Assembly (NCBI RefSeq): GCF_001515305.1
Contig: NZ_LNQV01000037.1
Span: 1-41,639, forward strand
Reading direction: 5' to 3'
Length of the DNA stretch: 41,639 nt
From: Aquitalea pelogenes
Lineage (GTDB): Bacteria; Pseudomonadota; Gammaproteobacteria; Burkholderiales; Chromobacteriaceae
Position 1 is the stretch's first letter. Each line of letters begins with the position of its first letter. Made by a program: the position numbers and the translations under genes. The notes beneath the pieces were generated by a model, which saw only the letters and a list, made by a program, of their open reading frames with translations, had not been told where the DNA came from and searched no databases. Shown piece after piece: positions 34,339 to 41,639 of the stretch.

Positions 34339-34359
34339 TATTGGACTTAATGTCCAATA
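34339..34359. promoter_or_regulatory. leuA operator dyad 2
   Basis: TATTGGAC (34339-34346), spacer TTAAT, GTCCAATA (34352-34359): a perfect 8-bp inverted repeat. GGAC and GTCC are 5 bp apart here but 6 bp apart in dyad 1. It lies about 97 bp from dyad 1 and 55 bp upstream of the leuA -35. Confidence 0.75.
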
Positions 34360-34413
34360 TTTGCATATTTGACACAGGATTTTTGATTTTCCAGCCCATG
34401 TTGCACTGCGTGT

Positions 34414-34442
34414 TTGACGAAATATTGTCCAATCGATACATT
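34414..34442 (+). promoter_or_regulatory. leuA: leuA promoter with an operator half-site in the spacer
   Basis: TTGACG (34414-34419), a 17-bp spacer and TACATT (34437-34442) make a good sigma70-type promoter with transcription expected near 34449. TGTCCAAT (34426-34433) lies in the spacer, so a protein bound there would block RNA polymerase. Confidence 0.7.
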
Positions 34443-34470
34443 GGTTAAAACTTTGCTGCAGGAGCACAAC

Positions 34471-36267
34471 ATGCAATTGGACATTGAACGACTGATCGAA
34501 GACCTGGGCGGCCCCGGTGCGGTGGCTGAAGGCCTGAGTCAGCTGTTTCCCGATGAGCCGGTCAGCCGTGCAGCAATCTACAAATGGAGAGAACGTGGCA
34601 GCCTGCCGCTGTCACAGTTGAACAAACTGGCACAACTAGCCGCCAGCCAGGGCAAGAGATTCGATTTCAACGATTACCTGAACGCCGCCGGGACAGCAGC
34701 ACAGGGACAAGGGAGAGCATTCGACATGGGCGACCGTCTTTACATTTTTGATACCACCTTGCGTGATGGCGAGCAGTCGCCGGGCGCTTCCATGACCAAG
34801 GAAGAAAAGATCCGTATCGCCCGTCAGCTGGAACGTCTGGGTGTGGATGTGATCGAGGCCGGTTTTGCCGCTGCCAGCCCGGGTGATGCTGAAGCCATCC
34901 GCGCCATTGCCGAGGTGATCAAGGATTCCACCGTCTGTAGCCTGGCCCGCGCCAACGAGCGCGATGTGCGTGCCGCCGGTGAAGCCATCAAGCCTGCTGC
35001 GCGTGGTCGCATCCACACTTTCATTGCCACCAGCCCCATCCACATGGAAAAGAAGCTGCGCATGAGCCCGGATGAAGTGGTGGCTGCAGCGGTAAAGGCA
35101 GTGCAGATTGCCCGTGAATACACCGATGATGTCGAATTCTCCGCCGAAGACGCCTTGCGTTCGGACATCGACTTCCTCGCCCGCATCTTTGGCGAAGTGA
35201 TCAAGGCCGGTGCCACCACGCTGAACGTGCCGGATACCGTGGGCTACGCCGTGCCGCGTGCCACCGAGGCCTTCTTCCGCGAGCTGATCAGCAAGACGCC
35301 GGGTGGCGACAAGGTGATCTGGTCCGCCCATTGCCACAACGACCTGGGCATGGCGGTGGCCAACAGCCTGGCCGCAGTTCTGGGCGGTGCCCGTCAGGTG
35401 GAATGCACCATCAACGGCTTGGGTGAACGTGCCGGTAATGCCGCGCTGGAAGAAATCGTCATGGCCGTGCGTACCCGCAAGGATATCTTTGCCGTGGAAA
35501 CCCGTGTCGATGCCACCCAGATCGTGCCGGCGTCCAAGCTGGTGTCCACCGTCACCGGCTATCCGGTGCAACCGAACAAGGCCATTGTCGGTGCCAACGC
35601 CTTTGCCCATGAATCCGGCATCCATCAGGATGGCGTGCTCAAGCATCGCGAAACCTACGAAATCATGTCCGCCGAAAGCGTGGGCTGGAGTGCCAACCGC
35701 CTGACGCTGGGCAAATTGTCCGGGCGCAATGCCTTCAAGACCAAGCTGACCGATCTTGGCATCGTGCTGGACAGCGAAGAGGCACTGAACGCCGCTTTCG
35801 CCCGCTTCAAGGACCTTGCTGACCGCAAACGCGAAATTTTCGACGAAGACCTGCACGCGCTGGTGTCGGACGAAATGGTGTCCACCCTGCAGGAGGACTA
35901 CAAGTTCGTGTCGCTGAAGATCAACACCGAAACCGGAGAGGCCCCGCAAGCTGCCATCGTGTTTGTCGAACACGGCGTGGAAAAACGCTGCGAATCCAGC
36001 GGCTCCGGCCCGGTGGATGCCGCCTTCAAGGCCATCGAAAGCACGGTCAACAGCGCGGCCGAACTGGAACTGTACTCGGTGAACGCCATCACCAAGGGCA
36101 CCGAATCGCAGGGCGAAGTCACCGTGCGTCTGGCCAAGGATGGCCGTGTGGTGAATGGCCAGGGTGCTGATACCGACGTGATTGTGGCCAGTGCCAAGGC
36201 TTATCTGTCCGCACTGAACAAGCTGAGCAACCGTCAGGAGCGTGTGAAGGCACAAGGCGACGTTTAA
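34471..36267 (+). CDS. leuA: 2-isopropylmalate synthase with N-terminal helix-turn-helix domain
   Basis: This 598-residue protein starts at ATG 34471, 6 nt after AGGAG. Residues 86-598 are a normal Leu[21 protein letters not shown], metal ligands His287 and His289 in [34 protein letters not shown], and the C-terminal leucine-sensing domain ([40 protein letters not shown]). It condenses 2-oxoisovalerate with acetyl-CoA, the first step to leucine. Residues 1-70 are extra: [51 protein letters not shown], a Cro-like helix-turn-helix. No stop separates them. ATG 34726 with AAGGGAGA 9 nt before it could start the standard enzyme. ATTGGACA sites upstream suggest autoregulation. Confidence 0.93.
   Translation: MQLDIERLIEDLGGPGAVAEGLSQLFPDEPVSRAAIYKWRERGSLPLSQLNKLAQLAASQGKRFDFNDYLNAAGTAAQGQGRAFDMGDRLYIFDTTLRDGEQSPGASMTKEEKIRIARQLERLGVDVIEAGFAAASPGDAEAIRAIAEVIKDSTVCSLARANERDVRAAGEAIKPAARGRIHTFIATSPIHMEKKLRMSPDEVVAAAVKAVQIAREYTDDVEFSAEDALRSDIDFLARIFGEVIKAGATTLNVPDTVGYAVPRATEAFFRELISKTPGGDKVIWSAHCHNDLGMAVANSLAAVLGGARQVECTINGLGERAGNAALEEIVMAVRTRKDIFAVETRVDATQIVPASKLVSTVTGYPVQPNKAIVGANAFAHESGIHQDGVLKHRETYEIMSAESVGWSANRLTLGKLSGRNAFKTKLTDLGIVLDSEEALNAAFARFKDLADRKREIFDEDLHALVSDEMVSTLQEDYKFVSLKINTETGEAPQAAIVFVEHGVEKRCESSGSGPVDAAFKAIESTVNSAAELELYSVNAITKGTESQGEVTVRLAKDGRVVNGQGADTDVIVASAKAYLSALNKLSNRQERVKAQGDV
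34476..34483. promoter_or_regulatory. Operator half-site inside leuA codons 2-5
   Basis: ATTGGACA recurs here, inverted relative to the spacer copy at 34426-34433. It lies downstream of the expected transcription start and so could act as a roadblock site. It is coding sequence, so the match could be partly accidental. Confidence 0.5.
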
Positions 36268-36287
36268 GAATACGATTTAGTTTTCAG

Positions 36288-36310
36288 CCGGGCTAACTGC
36301 CACAGCCCGG
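36288..36310 (+). other. Hairpin after leuA
   Basis: CCGGGCT (36288-36294) pairs with AGCCCGG (36304-36310); no T run follows. It may be a weak or factor-dependent end of the leuA transcript. Confidence 0.45.
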
Positions 36311-36414
36311 GACTGGTCTGACGGATTTTCCCCATCCCGTTCCCGTCAGGCCGGACCCGCCCGGTGGTAGCCATCCGGCAACAGGTTTCAGTTCACCCTT
36401 TGATTGAAACCACA

Positions 36415-36457
36415 GGCTCACAAGGCCGCTTCCCATTCAGCCCCGGCTCACAAGGCC
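36415..36457 (+). repeat. Direct repeat GGCTCACAAGGCC, two copies 30 bp apart
   Basis: GGCTCACAAGGCC occurs at 36415-36427 and 36445-36457. They lie in the 314-bp non-coding stretch between leuA and bioD, which otherwise holds only the leuA hairpin. Function unknown. Confidence 0.6.
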
Positions 36458-36581
36458 AGTGCGGCAGACAGCCGACCCAGGAGGTCGGCGTTGTCGCGCT
36501 GGCGGGCTGACACCCGTCTTACTCTCCCGGCTGTCCCGCGTTATCATCGCGCCTGCTTCATTCATGCAAGGCACCCACATC

Positions 36582-37223
36582 ATGTCCCAGGGATTTTTCA
36601 TTACCGGCACCGATACCGAAATCGGCAAGACCCATTCCGCCGTCGCGCTGATCCGTCATTGGCAGGCGCAGGGCCAGCGGGTGGTGGCGATGAAGCCGGT
36701 GGCTTCCGGTTGCGAGATTCTGCCCGACGGCAGCTGGCAGAATGACGACGTGACCCGGCTGGTGGCGGCAACCGGACAGCAGGATCTGGACCTGATGAAC
36801 CCCTACCGCTTTTTGCCGCCGGTATCACCGCATATCGCCGCGCGCGAAGCCGGGGTGGAAATTTCACTGGAGCATATTGTCAGCCACTACCGGCAACTGG
36901 CGGGTCAGGCGGATACCGTGCTGGTGGAGGCCGCCGGTGGCTGGCTGGCCCCATTGGCCGATGGGGTGTACATGGAAGACATGGCACGGGCGCTGCAACT
37001 GCCGGTGATTCTGGTGGTGGGCATGCGGCTGGGCTGCATCAACCATGCCTTGCTCACGGTAAGGGCGATTGAGGCTTCCGGCCTGACGCTGGCCGGCTGG
37101 GTGGCCAACCGGGTGGTGCCGCAGCAACTGGCCTATGCCGACAATCTGGCTACCCTCAAGGCAGCCATCAACGTACCGCTGCTGCTGGAACTTCCCTATG
37201 AAGGTGCGCCGGTCAATGGCTGA
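36582..37223 (+). CDS. bioD: Dethiobiotin synthetase
   Basis: This 213-residue ATP-dependent enzyme closes the ureido ring in biotin synthesis. It shows the P-loop FFITGTDTEIGKTHSAVALI, VVAMKPVASGCE, the VLVEAAGGWLAPLADG catalytic segment and VILVVGMRLGCINHALLT. AAGG stands 11 nt before ATG 36582. Other biotin genes are not in the window. The last 11 bases overlap the end of the convergent HD-GYP gene. Confidence 0.95.
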   Translation: MSQGFFITGTDTEIGKTHSAVALIRHWQAQGQRVVAMKPVASGCEILPDGSWQNDDVTRLVAATGQQDLDLMNPYRFLPPVSPHIAAREAGVEISLEHIVSHYRQLAGQADTVLVEAAGGWLAPLADGVYMEDMARALQLPVILVVGMRLGCINHALLTVRAIEASGLTLAGWVANRVVPQQLAYADNLATLKAAINVPLLLELPYEGAPVNG

Positions 37224-38475
37224 CCGGGCTGGCCAGCAGCGTGCTGCTCAAATCCTGGAACAGCATGCTGTCATCCGGCCCCAGCCTGTCCTGTGACAGG
37301 CTGACATCCCGTCCCAGATTGCGAAGTCGCCAGGCAACTTCCTGACAGACCAGCATGATTTCCAGTTGCAGGTCGTCTTCCTGCGCCAGTGGGTGGCCGC
37401 CCTGCATGCCGGTGCTGAACAGCGAGCGCTGAATGCCATCAAACTGACTCAGGCAGCGCTGCAGTACCGCGGCACCGCTGCTGCCCAGTTTTTCTTCCTG
37501 CAAATTCAGCAGCAAATGCGTGATTTCGCCGATGTGCTTGAGCAAGTCATGCAGCATGGCTGTGGCATTGCCTGCTTTGTTCCCCACCGGCGTGGCCTGC
37601 TGTTGCCGTAGCAGACGGCTGAGCAAGGACACCGACGGGCGATGAAATTCCCCCGGGATGATGCGTAGCGCGATATCCAGCCGCTGGTGGGCATGGGTTT
37701 GATGCAGCAGCATCTGGGTGGCCATGTCCGCCACGGCAATGATCTGGCCGGCCACACCCAATTGTTTTTCCTTCTCCCGGCGCGGGTAGCCACTGCCATC
37801 CAGCCGCTCGTGGTGCTGCAAGATGGCCAGGGCGATGGCTTCCAGCTGCGCATGCTGGCCCAGCTGCAACATCTGGCGATAGCCGATCAAGGGATGCGTC
37901 AGGCGCACCCGCCATTCGCTGTCATCGGCGGTTTTGCTCTGGCGTGGTGTCTGATAAAGCTCCCCGATGTCATGAAACAGGGCTGCCAGCGCAATTTGCT
38001 CCAGCAGGGCGCTGGATTGACCTGTACGCATTGCCAGTCCCAGGCTGATCAGGCAGCACAACAGGCTGTGCCCCAGTTGCTGTTTTTCTTCCAGCATGGC
38101 CAACAGCACCAGCAGCGCGTGATTGAGCGGCAAGTCTTCCAGTACGGCAAGGCAGGCATGGCGATGTGCCGGCTTTTCCAGCAGTGTCTGTAATAGCCAG
38201 TGTTGTTCCAGTAGCTGGCAAAAGCGCTCATGCAATACGCGATGGCCAGCGAACTGCGGCAAGGCCAGGCTGGCTTCCAGTGGTGTGCGCAGCTGGTGTT
38301 GCGGCAGGGCTTGAACATGTTTTTCCTGCAAGGTCATGCCGCTGCGCAGCAGGATGCTGCCGTCCTGCGCCGCCAGGGTGTGTTCCACCACAATCGGCTG
38401 ACGGGCCATCAAGCCGGATAGGGAGGCAAGAAAATGCGGGTTGGCGCTGAACTGATCACGACTGGCATTGGGCAT
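37213..38475 (-). CDS. HD-GYP domain protein, probable cyclic-di-GMP phosphodiesterase
   Basis: This 420-residue cytoplasmic protein has an N-terminal region without a recognised sensor (about 1-125), an HD-GYP domain (about 150-285), and a helical C-terminus. Metal ligands are present: LAALFHDIGELYQTP, VRLTHPLIGYRQMLQLG, ILQHHERLDGSGYPRREKEK and IIAVADMATQMLL. The usual HDIGK lysine is glutamate here (HDIGE). HD-GYP proteins open and hydrolyse cyclic-di-GMP. The altered residue may change activity. No receiver or GGDEF domain is attached. It converges with bioD, overlapping by 11 bp. Confidence 0.87.
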   Translation of the reverse strand: MPNASRDQFSANPHFLASLSGLMARQPIVVEHTLAAQDGSILLRSGMTLQEKHVQALPQHQLRTPLEASLALPQFAGHRVLHERFCQLLEQHWLLQTLLEKPAHRHACLAVLEDLPLNHALLVLLAMLEEKQQLGHSLLCCLISLGLAMRTGQSSALLEQIALAALFHDIGELYQTPRQSKTADDSEWRVRLTHPLIGYRQMLQLGQHAQLEAIALAILQHHERLDGSGYPRREKEKQLGVAGQIIAVADMATQMLLHQTHAHQRLDIALRIIPGEFHRPSVSLLSRLLRQQQATPVGNKAGNATAMLHDLLKHIGEITHLLLNLQEEKLGSSGAAVLQRCLSQFDGIQRSLFSTGMQGGHPLAQEDDLQLEIMLVCQEVAWRLRNLGRDVSLSQDRLGPDDSMLFQDLSSTLLASPVSH

Positions 38476-38718
38476 GATGGATGTCTGCGATGTGGGCTGA
38501 CAGGTTTTAGCAGTAAATGATGCGGACTAATCATCATTATTTGCCATCGTAACCCAATTACAAGTTCATGCATTTTGAATTTACATCACTGCCGCAGTGC
38601 GACATGAAAGATTCTTGTTTTTATTTTCATCTGACCTAGCATTGCAAACAGCTGTTGAATTTTGTTGTCAGTGTTTGAACAGGCCGCCAGCCATCCTGCG
38701 GCCGGAAAAGGGGGACGC

Positions 38719-39852
38719 ATGTCCTGCCTTCGCCTCTGCGGCATCAGCGCCATATGGTTTGCCCTCCACAGCACCGCCGTGCAAGGGGAAACTGCGGCTT
38801 TCAATCTGCAGGCCCCCGCCACTTCTCTGGCCAGACTGGAATACGACCTGCACAGCATGCTGCTGTGGGTGACCGGGCTTATCTTCCTGCTGGTGTCGGG
38901 GGTGATGCTGTTTGCCATCGTGCGACACCGCAAATCACGCGCTTACCGCGCCAGAACCTTTCACGAAAACACCACGGTGGAAATCATCTGGACAGTGATT
39001 CCATTGCTGATCCTACTGGCCATTGCCTGGCCGGCCACCCGTGCCGTGCTCAGCCAGAAAAGCACGCATGGCGAGGACATGACCATCCGCATCACCGGCT
39101 ATCAGTGGAAATGGCGTTACGACTATCTGGATGACAACTTCGGTTTTGTCAGCCATTTGTCCACCCCGCGCACCGCCACCGCGGCCGGTGCTGCTCGGCC
39201 GGAACATTATCTGCTGGAGGTGGACGAGCCATTGGTGCTGCCTACCGGGCGCAAGGTAAGGCTGCTGCTGACTGCCAACGATGTCATCCATTCCTGGTGG
39301 GTGCCACAGCTGGGGGTGAAGCAGGATGCGATTCCCGGCTTTCTGCGTGATGCCTGGTTCATGGTGGACAAGCCCGGCATTTATCGCGGGCAGTGTTCCG
39401 AGCTGTGCGGCAAGGACCACGGTTTCATGCCCATCGTGGTGGATGCGCGCAGCCCGGAGGACTATGCTCGCTGGCGCGATGCCAGGCTGAAACAGGCGGC
39501 GGCTGCGGCGGATGATCCGGCCAGGGTATGGACGCTGGCGGCGCTGCGCCAGCGGGGCGAAACGGTGTACGGCCAGAACTGCCTGCCCTGTCATCAGGCC
39601 AGCGGCAAGGGCATTCCCGGTAATTTCCCGGCGCTGGACGGCTCGCCGGTGGTCAATGGCGACAAGGCCGCGCATCTGCACATCGTGTTTTATGGTAGCC
39701 AGCGCAATCCGGCCATGCAGGCCTGGGGCAAGCAGTTGTCGGATACCGATATCGCTGCCGTCATCACTTACGAGCGCAATGCCTGGGGCAATCATAGCGG
39801 GCAGGTGATACAGCCTGCGGAAATCCACGCGCTGCGCGGCAGTAGCGGTTAG
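38719..39852 (+). CDS. coxB: Cytochrome c oxidase subunit II with C-terminal cytochrome c domain
   Basis: This 377-residue protein starts at ATG 38719 after GGGGGA. A signal peptide and two membrane helices (LLWVTGLIFLLVSGVMLFAI, TVEIIWTVIPLLILLAIAWP) precede the periplasmic CuA domain with ITGYQWKWRYDYL, NDVIHSWWVPQLGVKQDAIP and the copper ligands in CSELCGKDHGFMPIV. A cytochrome c domain follows with heme motif Cys288-Leu-Pro-Cys291-His292 and a likely methionine ligand in NPAMQAWGKQL. This is the caa3-type layout, in which electrons pass from cytochrome c to CuA within one chain. coxA follows 9 bp later. Confidence 0.96.
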   Translation: MSCLRLCGISAIWFALHSTAVQGETAAFNLQAPATSLARLEYDLHSMLLWVTGLIFLLVSGVMLFAIVRHRKSRAYRARTFHENTTVEIIWTVIPLLILLAIAWPATRAVLSQKSTHGEDMTIRITGYQWKWRYDYLDDNFGFVSHLSTPRTATAAGAARPEHYLLEVDEPLVLPTGRKVRLLLTANDVIHSWWVPQLGVKQDAIPGFLRDAWFMVDKPGIYRGQCSELCGKDHGFMPIVVDARSPEDYARWRDARLKQAAAAADDPARVWTLAALRQRGETVYGQNCLPCHQASGKGIPGNFPALDGSPVVNGDKAAHLHIVFYGSQRNPAMQAWGKQLSDTDIAAVITYERNAWGNHSGQVIQPAEIHALRGSSG

Positions 39853-39861
39853 GAGGCGGTC

Positions 39862-41490
39862 ATGGATCTGGCAGGCAATACGGCGCATGGCATGGTACCG
39901 GCACACAAGCCGCAAGGGCTGGCGCGCTGGCTGTTTGCCACCAATCACAAGGACATCGGCTCCATGTACCTGTGGTTTGCCTTCTGCATGTTTCTGGTGG
40001 GCGGGGTGCTGGCGCTGTGCATCCGTGCCGAGCTGTTCAGTCCCGGTCTGCAATTCTTCCAGCCGGAGCTGTTCAACCAGCTGACTACCCTGCACGGGCT
40101 GATCATGGTGTTCGGCGCCATCATGCCGGCCTTCACCGGGCTGGCCAACTGGATGCTGCCCTTGATGATAGGCGCACCTGACATGGCCTTTGCCCGCATG
40201 AACAACTGGAGCTTCTGGCTGCTGCCACCCGCCATGACCCTGCTGCTGCTGTCCTTCATCGTGCCAGGCGGCGCGGCGGCGGCGGGCTGGACGCTCTATG
40301 CGCCGCTGTCGGTACAGCTGGGCATGGGCATGGATCTCACCATTTTTGCCATTCACATCCTGGGCATCAGCTCCATCATGGGGGCCATCAATATCGTGGT
40401 CACCATCATCAATCTGCGTGCGCCGGGCATGCGCATGATGAACATGCCGATGTTTGCCTGGGCCAGCCTGATTACCGCCTATCTCATCATCGCGGTGATG
40501 CCGGTGCTGGCCGGTGCCGTCACCATGGTGCTGACCGATCGTCACTTCGGCAGCCACTTCTTCAATGCTGCCGGTGGTGGCGACCCCATCCTGTACCAGC
40601 ACGTGTTCTGGTTTTTCGGTCATCCGGAGGTGTACATCATGGCCTTGCCAGCCTTTGGCATTGTCAGCCAGGTGATTCCCACCTTCGCGCGCAAGCCCTT
40701 GTTTGGCTACAGCTCCATGGTGTATGCCACCAGCTCCATCGGCGTGCTGTCCTTCATGGTGTGGGCACACCACATGTTTGTCACCGGCATGCCCGCCACG
40801 GCACAGCTGTTCTTCATGTACGCCACCATGCTGATTGCCGTGCCCACCGGGGTGAAGGTGTTCAACTGGATTGCCACCATGTGGCAAGGCAGCATGAGTT
40901 TTGAAACGCCGATGCTGTTTGCCATCGGCTTCATCCTGTTGTTCACCATCGGCGGCCTGTCCGGGGTGACGCTGAGTGTGGCGGCGGTGGATGTCCAGCT
41001 GCATGGCAGCTATTACGTGGTGGCGCATTTTCACTATGTGCTGGTGGCCGGTGCCTTGTTCAGCCTGTTTTCCGCCGTGTATTACTGGTTTCCCAAGATG
41101 ACCGGGCGCATGTATGTGGAGCGGCTGGGCCAGCTGCATTTCTGGTGGTCCTTGCTGTGGTTCAACGTCACCTTCTTTCCCATGCACTTTCTCGGCCTGG
41201 CCGGCATGCCACGCCGCATTCCGGATTACGCGCTGCAATTTACCGATTTCAACCGCATTGCCAGTATTGGCGCCTTCATGTTTGGCCTGGGCCAGCTGAT
41301 TTTCCTGCTGAACATCCTGTACTCGCTGCGCCATGGCAAAGCCGCGCCGCAACAGCCATGGGAAGGGGCAAACACCCTGGAGTGGCAGATACCCACGCCT
41401 GCGCCTTACCACAGCTTCAACCCGCCGCCACAGCTGGAAACCGCTGAAAACGGCGTGGTGCTGAGCATGCGGGAAGGCGGGCAGGGCTAG
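39862..41490 (+). CDS. coxA: Cytochrome c oxidase subunit I (aa3/caa3 type)
   Basis: This 542-residue membrane protein contains the heme a and heme a3-CuB site that reduces oxygen to water and pumps protons. It begins near LFATNHKDIGSMYLWFAFCM, contains FGAIMPAFTGLANWMLPLMI, WFFGHPEVYIMALPAFGIVS with the channel glutamate, VWAHHMFVTGM with the paired CuB histidines, and VAHFHYVLVAGALFSLFSAV with heme ligands. About twelve helices are visible. GGAGG lies 6 nt before ATG. The operon continues with ctaG. Confidence 0.97.
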   Translation: MDLAGNTAHGMVPAHKPQGLARWLFATNHKDIGSMYLWFAFCMFLVGGVLALCIRAELFSPGLQFFQPELFNQLTTLHGLIMVFGAIMPAFTGLANWMLPLMIGAPDMAFARMNNWSFWLLPPAMTLLLLSFIVPGGAAAAGWTLYAPLSVQLGMGMDLTIFAIHILGISSIMGAINIVVTIINLRAPGMRMMNMPMFAWASLITAYLIIAVMPVLAGAVTMVLTDRHFGSHFFNAAGGGDPILYQHVFWFFGHPEVYIMALPAFGIVSQVIPTFARKPLFGYSSMVYATSSIGVLSFMVWAHHMFVTGMPATAQLFFMYATMLIAVPTGVKVFNWIATMWQGSMSFETPMLFAIGFILLFTIGGLSGVTLSVAAVDVQLHGSYYVVAHFHYVLVAGALFSLFSAVYYWFPKMTGRMYVERLGQLHFWWSLLWFNVTFFPMHFLGLAGMPRRIPDYALQFTDFNRIASIGAFMFGLGQLIFLLNILYSLRHGKAAPQQPWEGANTLEWQIPTPAPYHSFNPPPQLETAENGVVLSMREGGQG

Positions 41491-41502
41491 TGGGGGCCGG
41501 GC

Positions 41503-41639
41503 ATGGACAGGGTGCGGATGGCCAATGCGGTATTGCTGCGCAAGCTATTGCTGGCGGTGCTGCTGATGTTCGGCTTTGCCTGGTTGCTGGTGCCCTTGTA
41601 CCGGGTGCTGTGCGAGGTGAGCGGCCTGAACCGCGTGGT
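41503..41639 (+). CDS. ctaG: Cytochrome c oxidase assembly protein CtaG/Cox11, N-terminal part
   Basis: The window ends 45 codons into this gene. The product starts MDRVRMANAVLLRKLLLAVL with one membrane helix (LLLAVLLMFGFAWLLVPLY) followed by the conserved VPLYRVLCEVSGLN of CtaG/Cox11, which inserts CuB into subunit I. It begins 12 bp after coxA, in line with cox operons. The 3' part lies outside. Confidence 0.88.
   Translation, partial: MDRVRMANAVLLRKLLLAVLLMFGFAWLLVPLYRVLCEVSGLNRV

Noticed and set aside
39013-41412. A 799-codon open frame antisense to coxB and coxA
   Set aside because: Both cox genes are unmistakable on the plus strand, and the antisense product is His/Gln/Gly-rich shadow sequence.

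Overview
The window looks like the chromosome of a betaproteobacterium, most likely of the order Neisseriales and close to Chromobacteriaceae. That is inferred from gene content, the ilvB-ilvN-ilvC-pssA-leuA order, the sigma factor/DUF3619/DUF3106/RDD cluster upstream of ilvB, fis-purH adjacency and GC-rich codon use. It is densely coded and mostly housekeeping. I see no rRNA, tRNA, insertion sequence, prophage or CRISPR array.

Layout. 1-4.2 kb: the 3' end of fis, then purine synthesis (purH, a membrane-anchored unknown, purD). 4.2-7.6 kb: a periplasmic solute-binding protein, a TsaC/YrdC-family protein, tolQ without tolR, and an EamA exporter. 7.9-14.3 kb: an N-acetylglucosamine module (GntR regulator, nagA, SIS-type nagB, nagE) followed by gap. 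14.5-17.5 kb: an Lrp/AsnC regulator, an intergenic stretch that probably encodes a small RNA, then phoB-phoR behind a Pho box; phoB carries a one-base frameshift. 17.5-27.5 kb: a Dabb protein, transaldolase, a hemerythrin-like protein, a GNAT-AmpD fusion, kup, proS, a lytic transglycosylase, mntH and a MarR regulator. 27.7-29.6 kb (minus strand): sigma factor, DUF3619, DUF3106 and RDD genes. 29.8-36.3 kb: ilvB, ilvN, ilvC, pssA and leuA. 36.5-41.6 kb: bioD, an HD-GYP protein, then coxB, coxA and the start of ctaG.

The most striking finding is at leuA. Its reading frame starts 85 codons before the usual LeuA start, and the extra N-terminus reads as a helix-turn-helix DNA-binding domain. The DNA in front carries repeated ATTGGACA/TGTCCAAT elements: two dyads, one half-site inside the spacer of a good sigma70-type promoter, and one half-site at codons 2-5. 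I infer that 2-isopropylmalate synthase here is its own DNA-binding regulator, possibly leucine-responsive through its C-terminal domain. An internal start with its own ribosome binding site could also make the ordinary enzyme.

Other observations worth following are the GNAT-AmpD fusion, a candidate small RNA whose hairpin loops show TGTCCC, alternative hairpins before nagE, three 11-bp-spaced repeats in the nag regulator promoter, a PTS protein with a second EIIB domain lacking its cysteine, an orphan tolQ, and the phoB frameshift.
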